NCBI GenBank assembly: GCA_023429275.1
Contig: JAEYWB010000865.1
Span: 1-5,549, forward strand
DNA: 5,549 nt
Origin: Planctomycetota bacterium
Lineage (GTDB): Bacteria; Planctomycetota; Planctomycetia; Planctomycetales; Planctomycetaceae
Reading direction: 5' to 3'
In this document: one piece after another, positions 1 through 5,420 of the stretch
How positions within the stretch are numbered: position 1 is the stretch's first letter
Layout: every line of letters starts with the position of its first letter
The notes under the pieces: generated by a model
What the model was told of the DNA's origin: nothing
Databases searched by the model: none
Seen by the model: only the letters and a program-made list of their open reading frames with translations
Position numbers and translations under genes: made by a program

Positions 1-95
1 GGGCTGTGGGCTGTGGGCTGTGGGCTGTAGGAAGAGCAGAGGAGGGGGGGGCATTGTCATCCTGGCCCACGGCCCACGGCCCACGGCCTACAGCC
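1..95. repeat. Heptamer inverted-repeat element (element 1) inside mnmG
   Basis: The left arm is four tandem copies of GGGCTGT (1-28) ending in AGG. The right arm (65-95) is three copies of GGCCCAC (65-85, first copy offset) followed by GGCCTACAGCC. Read on the minus strand, the right arm is GTGGGCC units. The arms therefore pair throughout, except for one T/C difference per heptad, which would be a G-U wobble in plus-strand RNA. GGCTGTAGG (23-31) and CCTACAGCC (87-95) pair perfectly. The 33-nt spacer contains a run of eight G (44-51). The left edge may extend beyond the window. Function is unknown; the design matches the elements at 3121-3171 and 5333-5405. Confidence 0.8.
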
Positions 96-493
96 TCTTC
101 CGTCACCAGACCTTCGACCATCTCCTGCCGCAGATGAAGGTTTGGTTCGTTCTCGACCACCTCTTTCATGCGGAACTGGTAGGCCTTCTTGTCCGCCTGG
201 GCCCTTGGGCTGTGCATGGCGGGGCCCTTGCCGCTGTTGAGCATCCGGAACTGGATGCCGGCGGCGTCGATGCACCGACCCATCTCGCCGCCGAGAGCGT
301 CGATCTCCCGGACGATCTGTCCCTTGGCGACCCCGCCGATGGCCGGGTTACAGCTCATCTGCCCGACGGTATCGCAGTTCATCGTCAGGAAAGCGGTCTT
401 CGCTCCCAGGCGCGCCGCGGCGAGTGCGGCCTCAATGCCCGCATGACCCGCTCCAATGACGACGACGTCGAAATCGTAAGTGCTGCCGCTCAT
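1..493 (-). CDS. mnmG: tRNA uridine-5-carboxymethylaminomethyl modification enzyme MnmG (GidA), N-terminal part
   Basis: MnmG is the FAD- and NADH-dependent partner of MnmE. Together they install the (carboxymethyl)aminomethyl group on wobble U34 of certain tRNAs in the cytoplasm. The visible 164 codons carry the Rossmann FAD motif VVIGAGHAG (residues 11-19), then the family blocks MSCNPAIGG (46-54), ALGGEMG (66-72), AGIQFRMLN (78-86) and [13 protein letters not shown] (89-101), which match the MnmG N-terminus closely. The start is the ATG at 493, with AAGG 3 nt and CAGG about 8 nt upstream as weak Shine-Dalgarno candidates. The gene leaves the window at position 1; the full family length is about 620 residues. 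From about residue 132 the homology stops, just where a strand leading to the usual VVGV segment is expected. The frame instead reads through a heptamer repeat element, giving the low-complexity stretch [10 protein letters not shown] and then [10 protein letters not shown]. No stop occurs. Identity is very secure. Whether the protein is functional across the insertion cannot be told from here. Confidence 0.95.
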   Translation of the reverse strand, partial: MSGSTYDFDVVVIGAGHAGIEAALAAARLGAKTAFLTMNCDTVGQMSCNPAIGGVAKGQIVREIDALGGEMGRCIDAAGIQFRMLNSGKGPAMHSPRAQADKKAYQFRMKEVVENEPNLHLRQEMVEGLVTEEAVGRGPWAVGQDDNAPPSSALPTAHSPQPTA

Positions 494-652
494 TTGCCTT
501 GCCTGAACCTCATTGCGAAGCCCCCAGTCTATCGGGGAACTGCGGAACACTGTAGCGAGGGGAGCGCGGTCAGCAGCCAGCCCGCTCCGCGGGATGAGTG
601 ATGGGACGATCGACGCAGCCGTGACGGAACAACGTTATCCAAATGGACGTCA

Positions 653-692
653 AAAGTGGCATGCTCATCCTGCGGAGCAAGATGGCCACTTT
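653..692 (-). terminator. Terminator-like hairpin downstream of the App1-type gene
   Basis: AAAGTGGC (653-660) and GCCACTTT (685-692) form an 8-bp stem around a second stem, GCTC (663-666) with GAGC (675-678). On the minus strand the hairpin lies 34 nt past the stop of the 727-1857 gene, and the closing arm reads GCCACTTTTG, a short T run. It could work in either direction. The rest of the 494-726 gap must hold the mnmG promoter, but I see no convincing -35/-10 pair there. Confidence 0.4.
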
Positions 693-726
693 CGACCGGC
701 CGCAGACACAGCGCGGAGTCCGCAAT

Positions 727-1857
727 TCATCGTTCTTCAGGGGGGACAATCTTCGGAACGACATGGTCGAGTTCGGGCAGAAGATCTTCGGCGTTCTCGA
801 ATCGCTTCCAAAGCGTAGCGGGCAGGTCTCGGAAGGCTTTCGAATCCCTTGTGTTGACCGCCTCGCGCGGAGCCACCTGGCGAATCCAGATCCGCTTGAT
901 CTGTTCCGGATAACGACGGGCGATTTCGCCGTACACTTCGGGATCGCGCTCGCCGTCGTCGCCGATCAGGAGGAACTGCCGTTTCGGGAACTTCTTTACG
1001 GCCTCTTCGATCAGCGGGATCTTGTACTCCTCCGGACTCGCCAGCAGCTCGAGGAGGCTTTCGTCCTTGAGCCGCACGCGTTTGAGAGACCACATCCCGG
1101 CGGGAAACTTTTCGCTGGACCGGAATGCCTCCAGCGACGGGAAGACCTGCCAGGGGGAGGCCGAGATGTAGTGAAACGCCGCTCCCCGCTCCTCGAACTT
1201 TCGATAAAGCTCGGCCATTCCGGGGACCGCTTCGTACTCTTCGAGGAAGGTCCGCGCCATGAGACGCCGCCTGTCGAGGACCTCGCCCACCTTGATCGTG
1301 TCGTCGATATCGCTGATGACCGTCAGACCGGTGGCCGGGAGGAGTCGGATCGCCCCCTCATACACGGCCTCTCCGGTGTTCTCGGCGGAGTAGGCAATCA
1401 GGCCGCGCGTGGCGTGAGCTTTGACCCGCTCCGGCGTCAGGTCGACGGTGCCAAAGAAATGACCGTCTACGGCAGAGGGGAGGAGCGTTTCCCTCTCGCC
1501 CGCGATCCGGATCCCGACCCGTTTTCCCCGTTCGTTATCGACGACGAACAGGCGTGCTCGCCCGGTCAGTCGCCGATCGACGTCATCGGACCACGTCCCC
1601 TTCGGATCGATGAGCCCCTCGAGCGTGGCGAGCATCGCGAGGCGGGTGACATCGTCCGTCTCCGGCTCGTAGACCCAGCCGTGGATCTCGGCCGTCCAGC
1701 GGCTGGTGTTCGGATCTTCCACGCCGACGGCGGGGAAGAAGATGATCCGCTCGTCGCTCTTGATCCGGTCTGCGCCCTGGACGGAGGTCTTCGAGAAGAA
1801 CATCGGGAAGGCCATCAGGAGAAAGCAGGCGACGCGGAAGGTGCCGATTGCCGTCAT
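727..1857 (-). CDS. Exported App1-type (DUF2183) HAD-superfamily phosphatase
   Basis: This 376-residue protein belongs to the App1/DUF2183 family, whose yeast member App1 is a Mg-dependent phosphatidate phosphatase. Bacterial substrates are mostly untested. Residues 1-29 look like a Sec signal peptide: the hydrophobic core VACFLLMAFPMFF is followed by a polar stretch ending in QGA, so it probably acts outside the cytoplasm. Residues 35-175 form a predicted beta-rich N-terminal domain, seen in relatives. The catalytic HAD core follows: VISDIDDTIK (180-189), with the DxDxT nucleophile/acid pair D183 and D185; YISASPWQ (230-237), with the motif II serine; the SLKRVRLKD region (257-265) as likely motif III lysine; and LIGDDGERDPEVY (297-309) as the metal-binding motif. 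Family members usually have GDSGE at the last site, so Asp301 replaces a common Ser. The ATG at 1857 retains the whole signal peptide, although no clear ribosome-binding site precedes it. Family assignment is firm; the substrate is unknown. Confidence 0.88.
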   Translation of the reverse strand: MTAIGTFRVACFLLMAFPMFFSKTSVQGADRIKSDERIIFFPAVGVEDPNTSRWTAEIHGWVYEPETDDVTRLAMLATLEGLIDPKGTWSDDVDRRLTGRARLFVVDNERGKRVGIRIAGERETLLPSAVDGHFFGTVDLTPERVKAHATRGLIAYSAENTGEAVYEGAIRLLPATGLTVISDIDDTIKVGEVLDRRRLMARTFLEEYEAVPGMAELYRKFEERGAAFHYISASPWQVFPSLEAFRSSEKFPAGMWSLKRVRLKDESLLELLASPEEYKIPLIEEAVKKFPKRQFLLIGDDGERDPEVYGEIARRYPEQIKRIWIRQVAPREAVNTRDSKAFRDLPATLWKRFENAEDLLPELDHVVPKIVPPEER

Positions 1858-1924
1858 GGGACCGGGCCACTGTCAGGTCACTTTGTGGAATCTGCAACCG
1901 CCAGGCGCCGGCTATCGACGGGAA

Positions 1925-1945
1925 CCGGACGCTGGCGCGTTCCGG
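1925..1945 (-). terminator. GC-rich hairpin between the receiver and App1-type genes
   Basis: CCGGACGC (1925-1932) pairs with GCGTTCCGG (1937-1945), giving eight base pairs with one bulged base around the 4-nt loop TGGC. It lies 54 nt after the stop of the 1999-2913 gene on the minus strand. There is no real T tract after it, so it is only a possible terminator or mRNA-end stabiliser. The surrounding 1858-1998 gap must also hold any separate promoter of the downstream App1-type gene; I could not identify one. Confidence 0.3.
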
Positions 1946-1998
1946 CTGATCATGGCAATCCTGTGGACGTGGACGCGCTAATGGCTGGCAGTTGGCCC

Positions 1999-2913
1999 CT
2001 ACTCCAGCTCCATCTCGTCATGCGTCGCGGCCACGCAGGGGCGCTTCTTCAGCACAATGGTGGGCCGGGTTTCCTGGAAATCCACCTCGTCCATCACCGC
2101 CCGCAGGAGGAGGAACCGGCTCAAACGATGCTTCTCCACCGCTTCCTCCTCCAGGTTCTTCGGGAGATCGCGGAGCCGGATCGGCGGGCCCTCGTGGTGG
2201 ATCGTGACGATTGCGGCATCCGGCGAAATCGAGAGCTGGACTTCGATGCGACGTTCCGACCAGGGGAGGCTGCTTCGACGCGTCGCGCTCAACTGGTCGA
2301 TGTCCGAGTCGGAAGCGGAGCCGTCCATCGGCAGCTCGAGGTTTCCATGCTCGTGCGCGATCCAGAGCGCCTGCCCGATCGCCCGGCCGACCCGGAGCCG
2401 CTCGGACTCATCCCCCAGCGGCATGCAGCGGAGCGTCTCCTGGACGTGTCCGACGAGATCGGGAATCAGCTCCGGATCGTTGCGGAGAAGGAAGCTGCAT
2501 TCGATTCGCGACAGGGCGTGCATGACGCGGCTGTGTCCGCGGTCGGCCTGGATCGCCTCGAGGACACTCTGGACCGTCTCTTCGAGCTGGTTGGCGAGGT
2601 TCGACTTCGGGATATACCCCGCCGCTCCCCGACGCAGCGCCTCGACGGCGATCGTCTCGCTGCCCCGGGCGGTCATCAGGATGACGGGCAGGCCGGGATG
2701 CTCACGCCTGACCGCTTCGACAAGCTCCAATCCGTCCATTTCGGGCATCTGGAGGTCGGAGATGACAAGGTCTGGCGGAGAGGTCCGGATTGAGCTCAGG
2801 GCGTCGAGCCCGTTCGACGCGAAGTTCACGGTCACGCCGTCGCTCCGCGACAGGAGCCGTCCCGCAAGGACCCTGTCCACCTGGGAATCGTCGACCACTA
2901 GAACGAGCGGCAT
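1999..2913 (-). CDS. Response regulator: receiver domain fused to a degenerate RsbW-type HATPase domain
   Basis: With the ATG at 2913 the protein has 304 residues and opens MPLVLVVDDSQVDR, the classic start of a receiver domain. An in-frame ATG at 2949 would add 12 residues, but the start at 2913 has the better ribosome-binding site. Receiver features (numbered from 2913) are Asp8/Asp9, phosphoacceptor Asp53 in LVISDLQMPEMDG, Thr81 in LMTARG and Lys103 in GYIPKSN, so phosphorylation is expected to work. Residues from about 130 to the end resemble the HATPase_c_2/RsbW-like output domain common in planctomycete regulators, including the scaffold motif LLLRAVMDEVDF and a terminal TIVLKKR strand. 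The nucleotide site is eroded. The N-box reads GQALWIAHEHGN, where relatives have EEALxNAxxHGN. The G1 box reads HHEGPPI instead of DEGPGF, and the glycine-rich G2 loop is KHRLSRFLLLR. ATP binding is therefore doubtful. A phosphorylation-controlled protein-protein interaction module is a reasonable inference. The target is unknown; no cognate histidine kinase is in view. Confidence 0.88.
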   Translation of the reverse strand: MPLVLVVDDSQVDRVLAGRLLSRSDGVTVNFASNGLDALSSIRTSPPDLVISDLQMPEMDGLELVEAVRREHPGLPVILMTARGSETIAVEALRRGAAGYIPKSNLANQLEETVQSVLEAIQADRGHSRVMHALSRIECSFLLRNDPELIPDLVGHVQETLRCMPLGDESERLRVGRAIGQALWIAHEHGNLELPMDGSASDSDIDQLSATRRSSLPWSERRIEVQLSISPDAAIVTIHHEGPPIRLRDLPKNLEEEAVEKHRLSRFLLLRAVMDEVDFQETRPTIVLKKRPCVAATHDEMELE

Positions 2914-2921
2914 TGCACACG

Positions 2922-2927
2922 CACCTT
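2922..2927 (-). promoter_or_regulatory. Ribosome-binding site fixing the response-regulator start
   Basis: On the minus strand this reads AAGGTG, separated by 8 nt from the ATG at 2913. It supports that start over the in-frame ATG at 2949, because the shorter protein begins exactly at the receiver domain's first beta strand. Confidence 0.6.
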
Positions 2928-3120
2928 GATTGAGTGAATTGGCGATCATGTCGTCGTACCTGCCCTAACGCTCTCCGGACCAGCCACTCCTCCCCGCGCC
3001 GTCGCGTCCCGCGATCCCTTCCGTCTTTCAATCAGCCTCGAATCCCTTCGCCCGACTCGTCCTCATCGCTCCGCTGGCTCTCGCTCACAGCGGCCCCCGC
3101 GCGATCCCGCCCCGTGCTTG

Positions 3121-3171
3121 CTGAGCCGTCAGATTTCAGCGGTCAGTAACCGCTCAAGGCTGACAGCTCAG
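3121..3171. repeat. Nested inverted repeat (element 2) downstream of the FHA gene
   Basis: The outer arms are CTGAGCCGTCAG (3121-3132) and CTGACAGCTCAG (3160-3171), a 12-bp stem with one C-A type mismatch (G-U in one transcript). The inner arms AGCGGT (3138-3143) and ACCGCT (3149-3154) close a 5-nt loop. On the minus strand parts of it can be read as loose heptads of the kind CCGCTGA, AATCTGA, CGGCTCA. It starts 34 nt past the stop of the minus-strand FHA gene, so it may end or stabilise that transcript, but no T tract follows. It is the only structure I see in the 2914-3204 gap; the rest (2950-3120) is C-rich with no credible gene. Confidence 0.65.
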
Positions 3172-3204
3172 TGCATGCAACCACCATCGTACAAACCATC
3201 GTGA

Positions 3205-4074
3205 CTATTGGCGTCTGAGATCCTTCAGGAGATCGAACCGGTTCTTCATGGCGATCTCCTCCTCCTCCGGCTGGCTGGCGACGATCCGGCTGACTTCCTC
3301 GGCCGTGACGCCCAGTTTCTCCAGCAGTGAGACGGTCGGCCGGGCGACAACCATGTCCTGCGGCGGCCTTGGACCGGTTGGAATGTATTCAATCTGGAAG
3401 CGGCAATCGGCGAGGGCGATCTGGCTCTCCGGGTAGACCCAGGCTTCTTCGCACTTGACCCCATCCACGGAGATGCCGTTGGTGCTGCCGAGGTCCCGGA
3501 CCCGCCAGTAGCCATCGACGAACTGGAACTGCCCGTGCCGCGACGACACCTTGGAGCTCGCGAGAACGAGGTCGCAGGAGGAGCTTCGGCCGAATGTCAT
3601 TGATGGCTTCGACAGGATGAAGTCGACGCCGCCGCCGAGTGGAATGAGCCGGCCGAGGATTCCCGGTGGCATCGAGCGGGCCGGCTTCATGCTTCCGGAC
3701 GGGGGCGCTGCCGGACCGGCGGAGGAAGACGACGAAACGACAGTGGAGAGGGGCCGGGAGACGGAGGCCGGCTTGTTCTTCGCGCCGAACTTCGGCGTCT
3801 CGTACGAAATCCGGAATCGATGCCGCCCGATGGCGATCTCGTCGCCCGGCTGCAGGCGCTCACGCTTGCAGGTCCGTCCGTTGACCTGGATGCCGTTCGG
3901 GGCTCGCAGGTCTTCCATGTGCCACCAGCCGTCGTGCAGCTCGAGCTGGCAGAGGGCGGTTTCCGCATTGAGTGGCCCGGCCGGGGCGGCCCCCACAGTG
4001 CGGCCGAGGAACATGCGGGTCCGATTGAGCGTGAGGGTTTCCCCTCCCGAGCACGGTATGAGATGACCAAACAT
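3205..4074 (-). CDS. Tandem FHA-domain protein
   Basis: This is a 289-residue cytoplasmic-type protein (no signal peptide or membrane segment) with two forkhead-associated domains, modules that bind phosphothreonine peptides. FHA1 spans about 1-94 and FHA2 about 139-233. They are joined by a Ser/Pro/Ala-rich linker (95-138) containing a run of five serines, and both begin with the same LIP-type opening (MFGHLIPCSGG; ILGRLIPLGGG), suggesting an internal duplication. FHA2 is canonical: GRSSSCDLVL (162-171), SSRH (177-180) and LGSTNG (195-200). FHA1 keeps GR (24-25) and PNG (59-61) but lacks the S-x-x-H core, having ETALCQL in its place. The C-terminal tail (246-289) is a predicted helical, acidic then basic segment (EEEE near 270). 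The frame stays open upstream to a TTG at 4200 and an ATG at 4161. I chose the ATG at 4074 because the FHA fold begins there and planctomycete relatives start with MFG-LIP. No strong ribosome-binding site precedes it. It probably acts downstream of a Ser/Thr kinase encoded elsewhere. Confidence 0.88.
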   Translation of the reverse strand: MFGHLIPCSGGETLTLNRTRMFLGRTVGAAPAGPLNAETALCQLELHDGWWHMEDLRAPNGIQVNGRTCKRERLQPGDEIAIGRHRFRISYETPKFGAKNKPASVSRPLSTVVSSSSSAGPAAPPSGSMKPARSMPPGILGRLIPLGGGVDFILSKPSMTFGRSSSCDLVLASSKVSSRHGQFQFVDGYWRVRDLGSTNGISVDGVKCEEAWVYPESQIALADCRFQIEYIPTGPRPPQDMVVARPTVSLLEKLGVTAEEVSRIVASQPEEEEIAMKNRFDLLKDLRRQ

Positions 4075-4175
4075 CGAATCGACGCCACGGGGTTCATACG
4101 TGCGAGATCGAGCGTTCGCACTGTCGAAGCGGCGCGGCTGAGGGGGGAGTCGCGCCGCCATGAAGGGACGCCGCG

Positions 4176-4200
4176 ATTGTACCGGCCCGATGCCTGTCAA
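4176..4200 (-). promoter_or_regulatory. Candidate promoter of the FHA gene
   Basis: On the minus strand TTGACA (4195-4200) is followed by TACAAT (4176-4181), both close to sigma-70 consensus. The spacer is only 13 bp, shorter than the usual 16-18, so the pair may be coincidental or only the -10 may be used. If TACAAT is a real -10, transcription starts near 4168. That excludes the TTG at 4200 as start codon and fits the ATG at 4074 with a leader of about 95 nt. Confidence 0.25.
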
Positions 4201-4337
4201 ACCACCGCCCGGCCGGCGAGTGGCGAGATCTCCGTCGAAGGCATTCGAGAGGGAATGACTTTTCCGCCGGGGCGCAGCAATTCTGACAGGACCCCGTAGA
4301 ATCGACTGGGATTCCGACCGGAGGTCTCGTTAGCTTC

Positions 4338-4397
4338 ATGGGCGTTGGAGCGGAGTCGTCTTGCACCCAGGGCCCGCTGTCGCACGCGAACGAGTGA
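4338..4397 (+). CDS. Possible 19-residue leader ORF upstream of the methyltransferase
   Basis: An ATG at 4338 opens a 19-codon frame (MGVGAESSCTQGPLSHANE) whose TGA at 4395-4397 sits one base before the methyltransferase ATG at 4399. GGAGGT at 4320-4325 is the best Shine-Dalgarno match in this gap, with a rather long 12-nt spacing to this ATG. The methyltransferase ATG itself has no good ribosome-binding site, so translation could be coupled through this frame. The peptide has no recognisable motif, and a chance origin is quite possible. Confidence 0.22.
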   Translation: MGVGAESSCTQGPLSHANE

Positions 4398-4398
4398 C

Positions 4399-5325
4399 AT
4401 GGCTGCTTCGAACGAATGCCTGACCTGCAATCTTTGTGACCAGCCGGGGCATTTCTCCGACGCCCCGGAGAAGCAGTCGGTCCCCTCGAACGTTCGGGCC
4501 TTTTCCGCGGACCGGTTTACCGTCTGGCGGTGTTCCCATTGCCGCTCGCTCCACTGTAAGGAGGCGGCGGACCTCGACCACTACTACAGCCGTTACCTGC
4601 TGGAGTCGCAGAAGCTCGATTACTTCCAGTGGTGCATCCTCGGGAACCGGCTCGGCATGCTCCGGCGACGCGGACTGCGGAAAAGCGATCGGATCCTCGA
4701 CTACGGCTGCGGCGCCAACGGCCTGTTCGTCCAGTTTCTCCGCCAGCGGGGGTATGACGCGTACGGATACGACCCGTTCGCCCGAAAGTTCTCGGACGCA
4801 AGCGTCCTGAGCCGGCGGTTCGAGGTCGTGACCTCGTTCGATGTCATCGAACATGATGACCGGCCGCGCGAGTTCTTCGCCCGGCTGGTTGACCTGCTGG
4901 TGCCGGGGGGGCTGCTGTTCGTCGGAACCCCTCGCGCGGACGGCATCGACCTGCAGAAGCCCTGGATGCTGTCGCTGCATCAGCCCTACCACCGCCACAT
5001 TCTTTCGGAAGAAGTCCTGCTCGACATGGGACACCAGGCGGGGCTCGAGCTCGTCGACCTGCATCATCGCTGGGTCGCCGATACTCCGTTTCCTGCGGTC
5101 AACAACCGCTTCATGATCGAGTACGTCGGAAAGTCGGGACACGTGCTGGACGCGCTGACCGACCCGCCGCAGGTGGGAAAGGTCCTGCTCTCGCCCACGC
5201 TGCTGTTCTTCGCGGTCTTCGGCTACCTCTTTCCACCGAGCGATGCGATGGGAGCGTTCTTCCGCAAGCCGGGAGCCGAAGCGATCCCGATGGGAGTGCC
5301 GGTGGCGCAGGCGACGGGGGCGTAG
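4399..5325 (+). CDS. Zinc-ribbon class I SAM-dependent methyltransferase
   Basis: This 308-residue protein has an N-terminal zinc-ribbon-like module with two CxxC pairs, CNLC (10-13) and CSHC (45-48). A Methyltransf_23-type Rossmann core follows: motif I LDYGCGANG (100-108), the acidic end of beta 2 in GYDPF (123-127; Asp125 probably contacts the ribose), VTSFDVIEH (144-152) as the motif II region, and LLVPGGLLFVGTP (166-178) as the post-II strand. SLHQPYHRHILSEE (192-205) matches the His-rich active-site region of UbiG-like relatives. Residues 262-279 (LLSPTLLFFAVFGYLFPP) are strongly hydrophobic and might touch a membrane. Enzymes of this layout often act in surface-polysaccharide, lipid or secondary-metabolite synthesis, but the substrate cannot be read from sequence. 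A TTG at 4345 would extend the frame by 18 residues of unlike, Arg-rich composition, so I prefer the ATG at 4399. It is the only complete plus-strand gene and has no cluster partner in view. Confidence 0.85.
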   Translation: MAASNECLTCNLCDQPGHFSDAPEKQSVPSNVRAFSADRFTVWRCSHCRSLHCKEAADLDHYYSRYLLESQKLDYFQWCILGNRLGMLRRRGLRKSDRILDYGCGANGLFVQFLRQRGYDAYGYDPFARKFSDASVLSRRFEVVTSFDVIEHDDRPREFFARLVDLLVPGGLLFVGTPRADGIDLQKPWMLSLHQPYHRHILSEEVLLDMGHQAGLELVDLHHRWVADTPFPAVNNRFMIEYVGKSGHVLDALTDPPQVGKVLLSPTLLFFAVFGYLFPPSDAMGAFFRKPGAEAIPMGVPVAQATGA

Positions 5326-5332
5326 AGGGAGG

Positions 5333-5405
5333 AAGTATCAAGTATCAGGTTTCGGGTGGCCCACTCATGGCGCACCGGCCTCCTGACACTTGATACCTGA
5401 TACTT
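5333..5405. repeat. Heptamer inverted-repeat element (element 3) between convergent genes
   Basis: The left arm AAGTATCAAGTATCAGG (5333-5349) consists of AAGTATC heptads. The right arm (5382-5405), read on the minus strand, is AAGTATC, AGGTATC, AAGTGTC, AGG. Differences between heptads are A/G transitions, which keep G-U pairing possible in one transcript. The spacer has its own GC stem, GGTGGCC (5355-5361) with GGCGCACC (5369-5376, one bulged G). The element starts 8 bp after the methyltransferase stop and ends 15 bp before the stop of the facing gene. It could therefore serve as a bidirectional transcript end. Confidence 0.75.
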
Positions 5406-5420
5406 GCCTTGCCCTTACCT

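Larger units (their letters stand above)
4075..4398. other. Divergent intergenic region between the FHA and methyltransferase genes
   Basis: This 324-bp gap separates two divergently transcribed genes and must carry both promoters. Contents visible: a TTGACA/TACAAT pair on the minus strand (4176-4200), TAGAAT at 4297-4302 on the plus strand without a well-spaced -35, the palindrome GAGATCTC at 4225-4232, and a short ORF with a GGAGGT motif just before the methyltransferase. No conserved gene is seen. Confidence 0.6.

Noticed and set aside
1..95. CRISPR array or VNTR
   Set aside because: Units are only 7 nt with no spacers between them, and the two arms are inverted copies.
20..601. A 193-codon plus-strand frame over mnmG
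   Set aside because: It is antisense to the clear MnmG homology and starts inside the heptamer repeat.
643..2793. A 716-codon open frame on the plus strand, antisense to the App1-type and receiver genes
   Set aside because: It has no recognisable domain and mirrors the codon pattern of two well-supported minus-strand genes; long antisense frames are common in GC-rich DNA.
2934..3149. A 71-codon plus-strand frame in the receiver-FHA gap
   Set aside because: Ser/Pro/Arg-rich composition, no motif, no ribosome-binding site, and it runs into the inverted repeat.
3183..3202. Direct repeat ACCATCGT (3183-3190 and 3195-3202)
   Set aside because: Two 8-nt copies next to a gene end are easily due to chance; no partner feature supports a protein-binding site.
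4283..4302. CTGACA and TAGAAT as a plus-strand promoter for the methyltransferase
   Set aside because: The spacing is only 8 bp, too short for a sigma-70 pair, and no better -35 lies at the right distance.
4336..5142. A 268-codon minus-strand frame over the methyltransferase
   Set aside because: It is a shadow of the plus-strand gene, which carries the zinc-ribbon and SAM-binding motifs.
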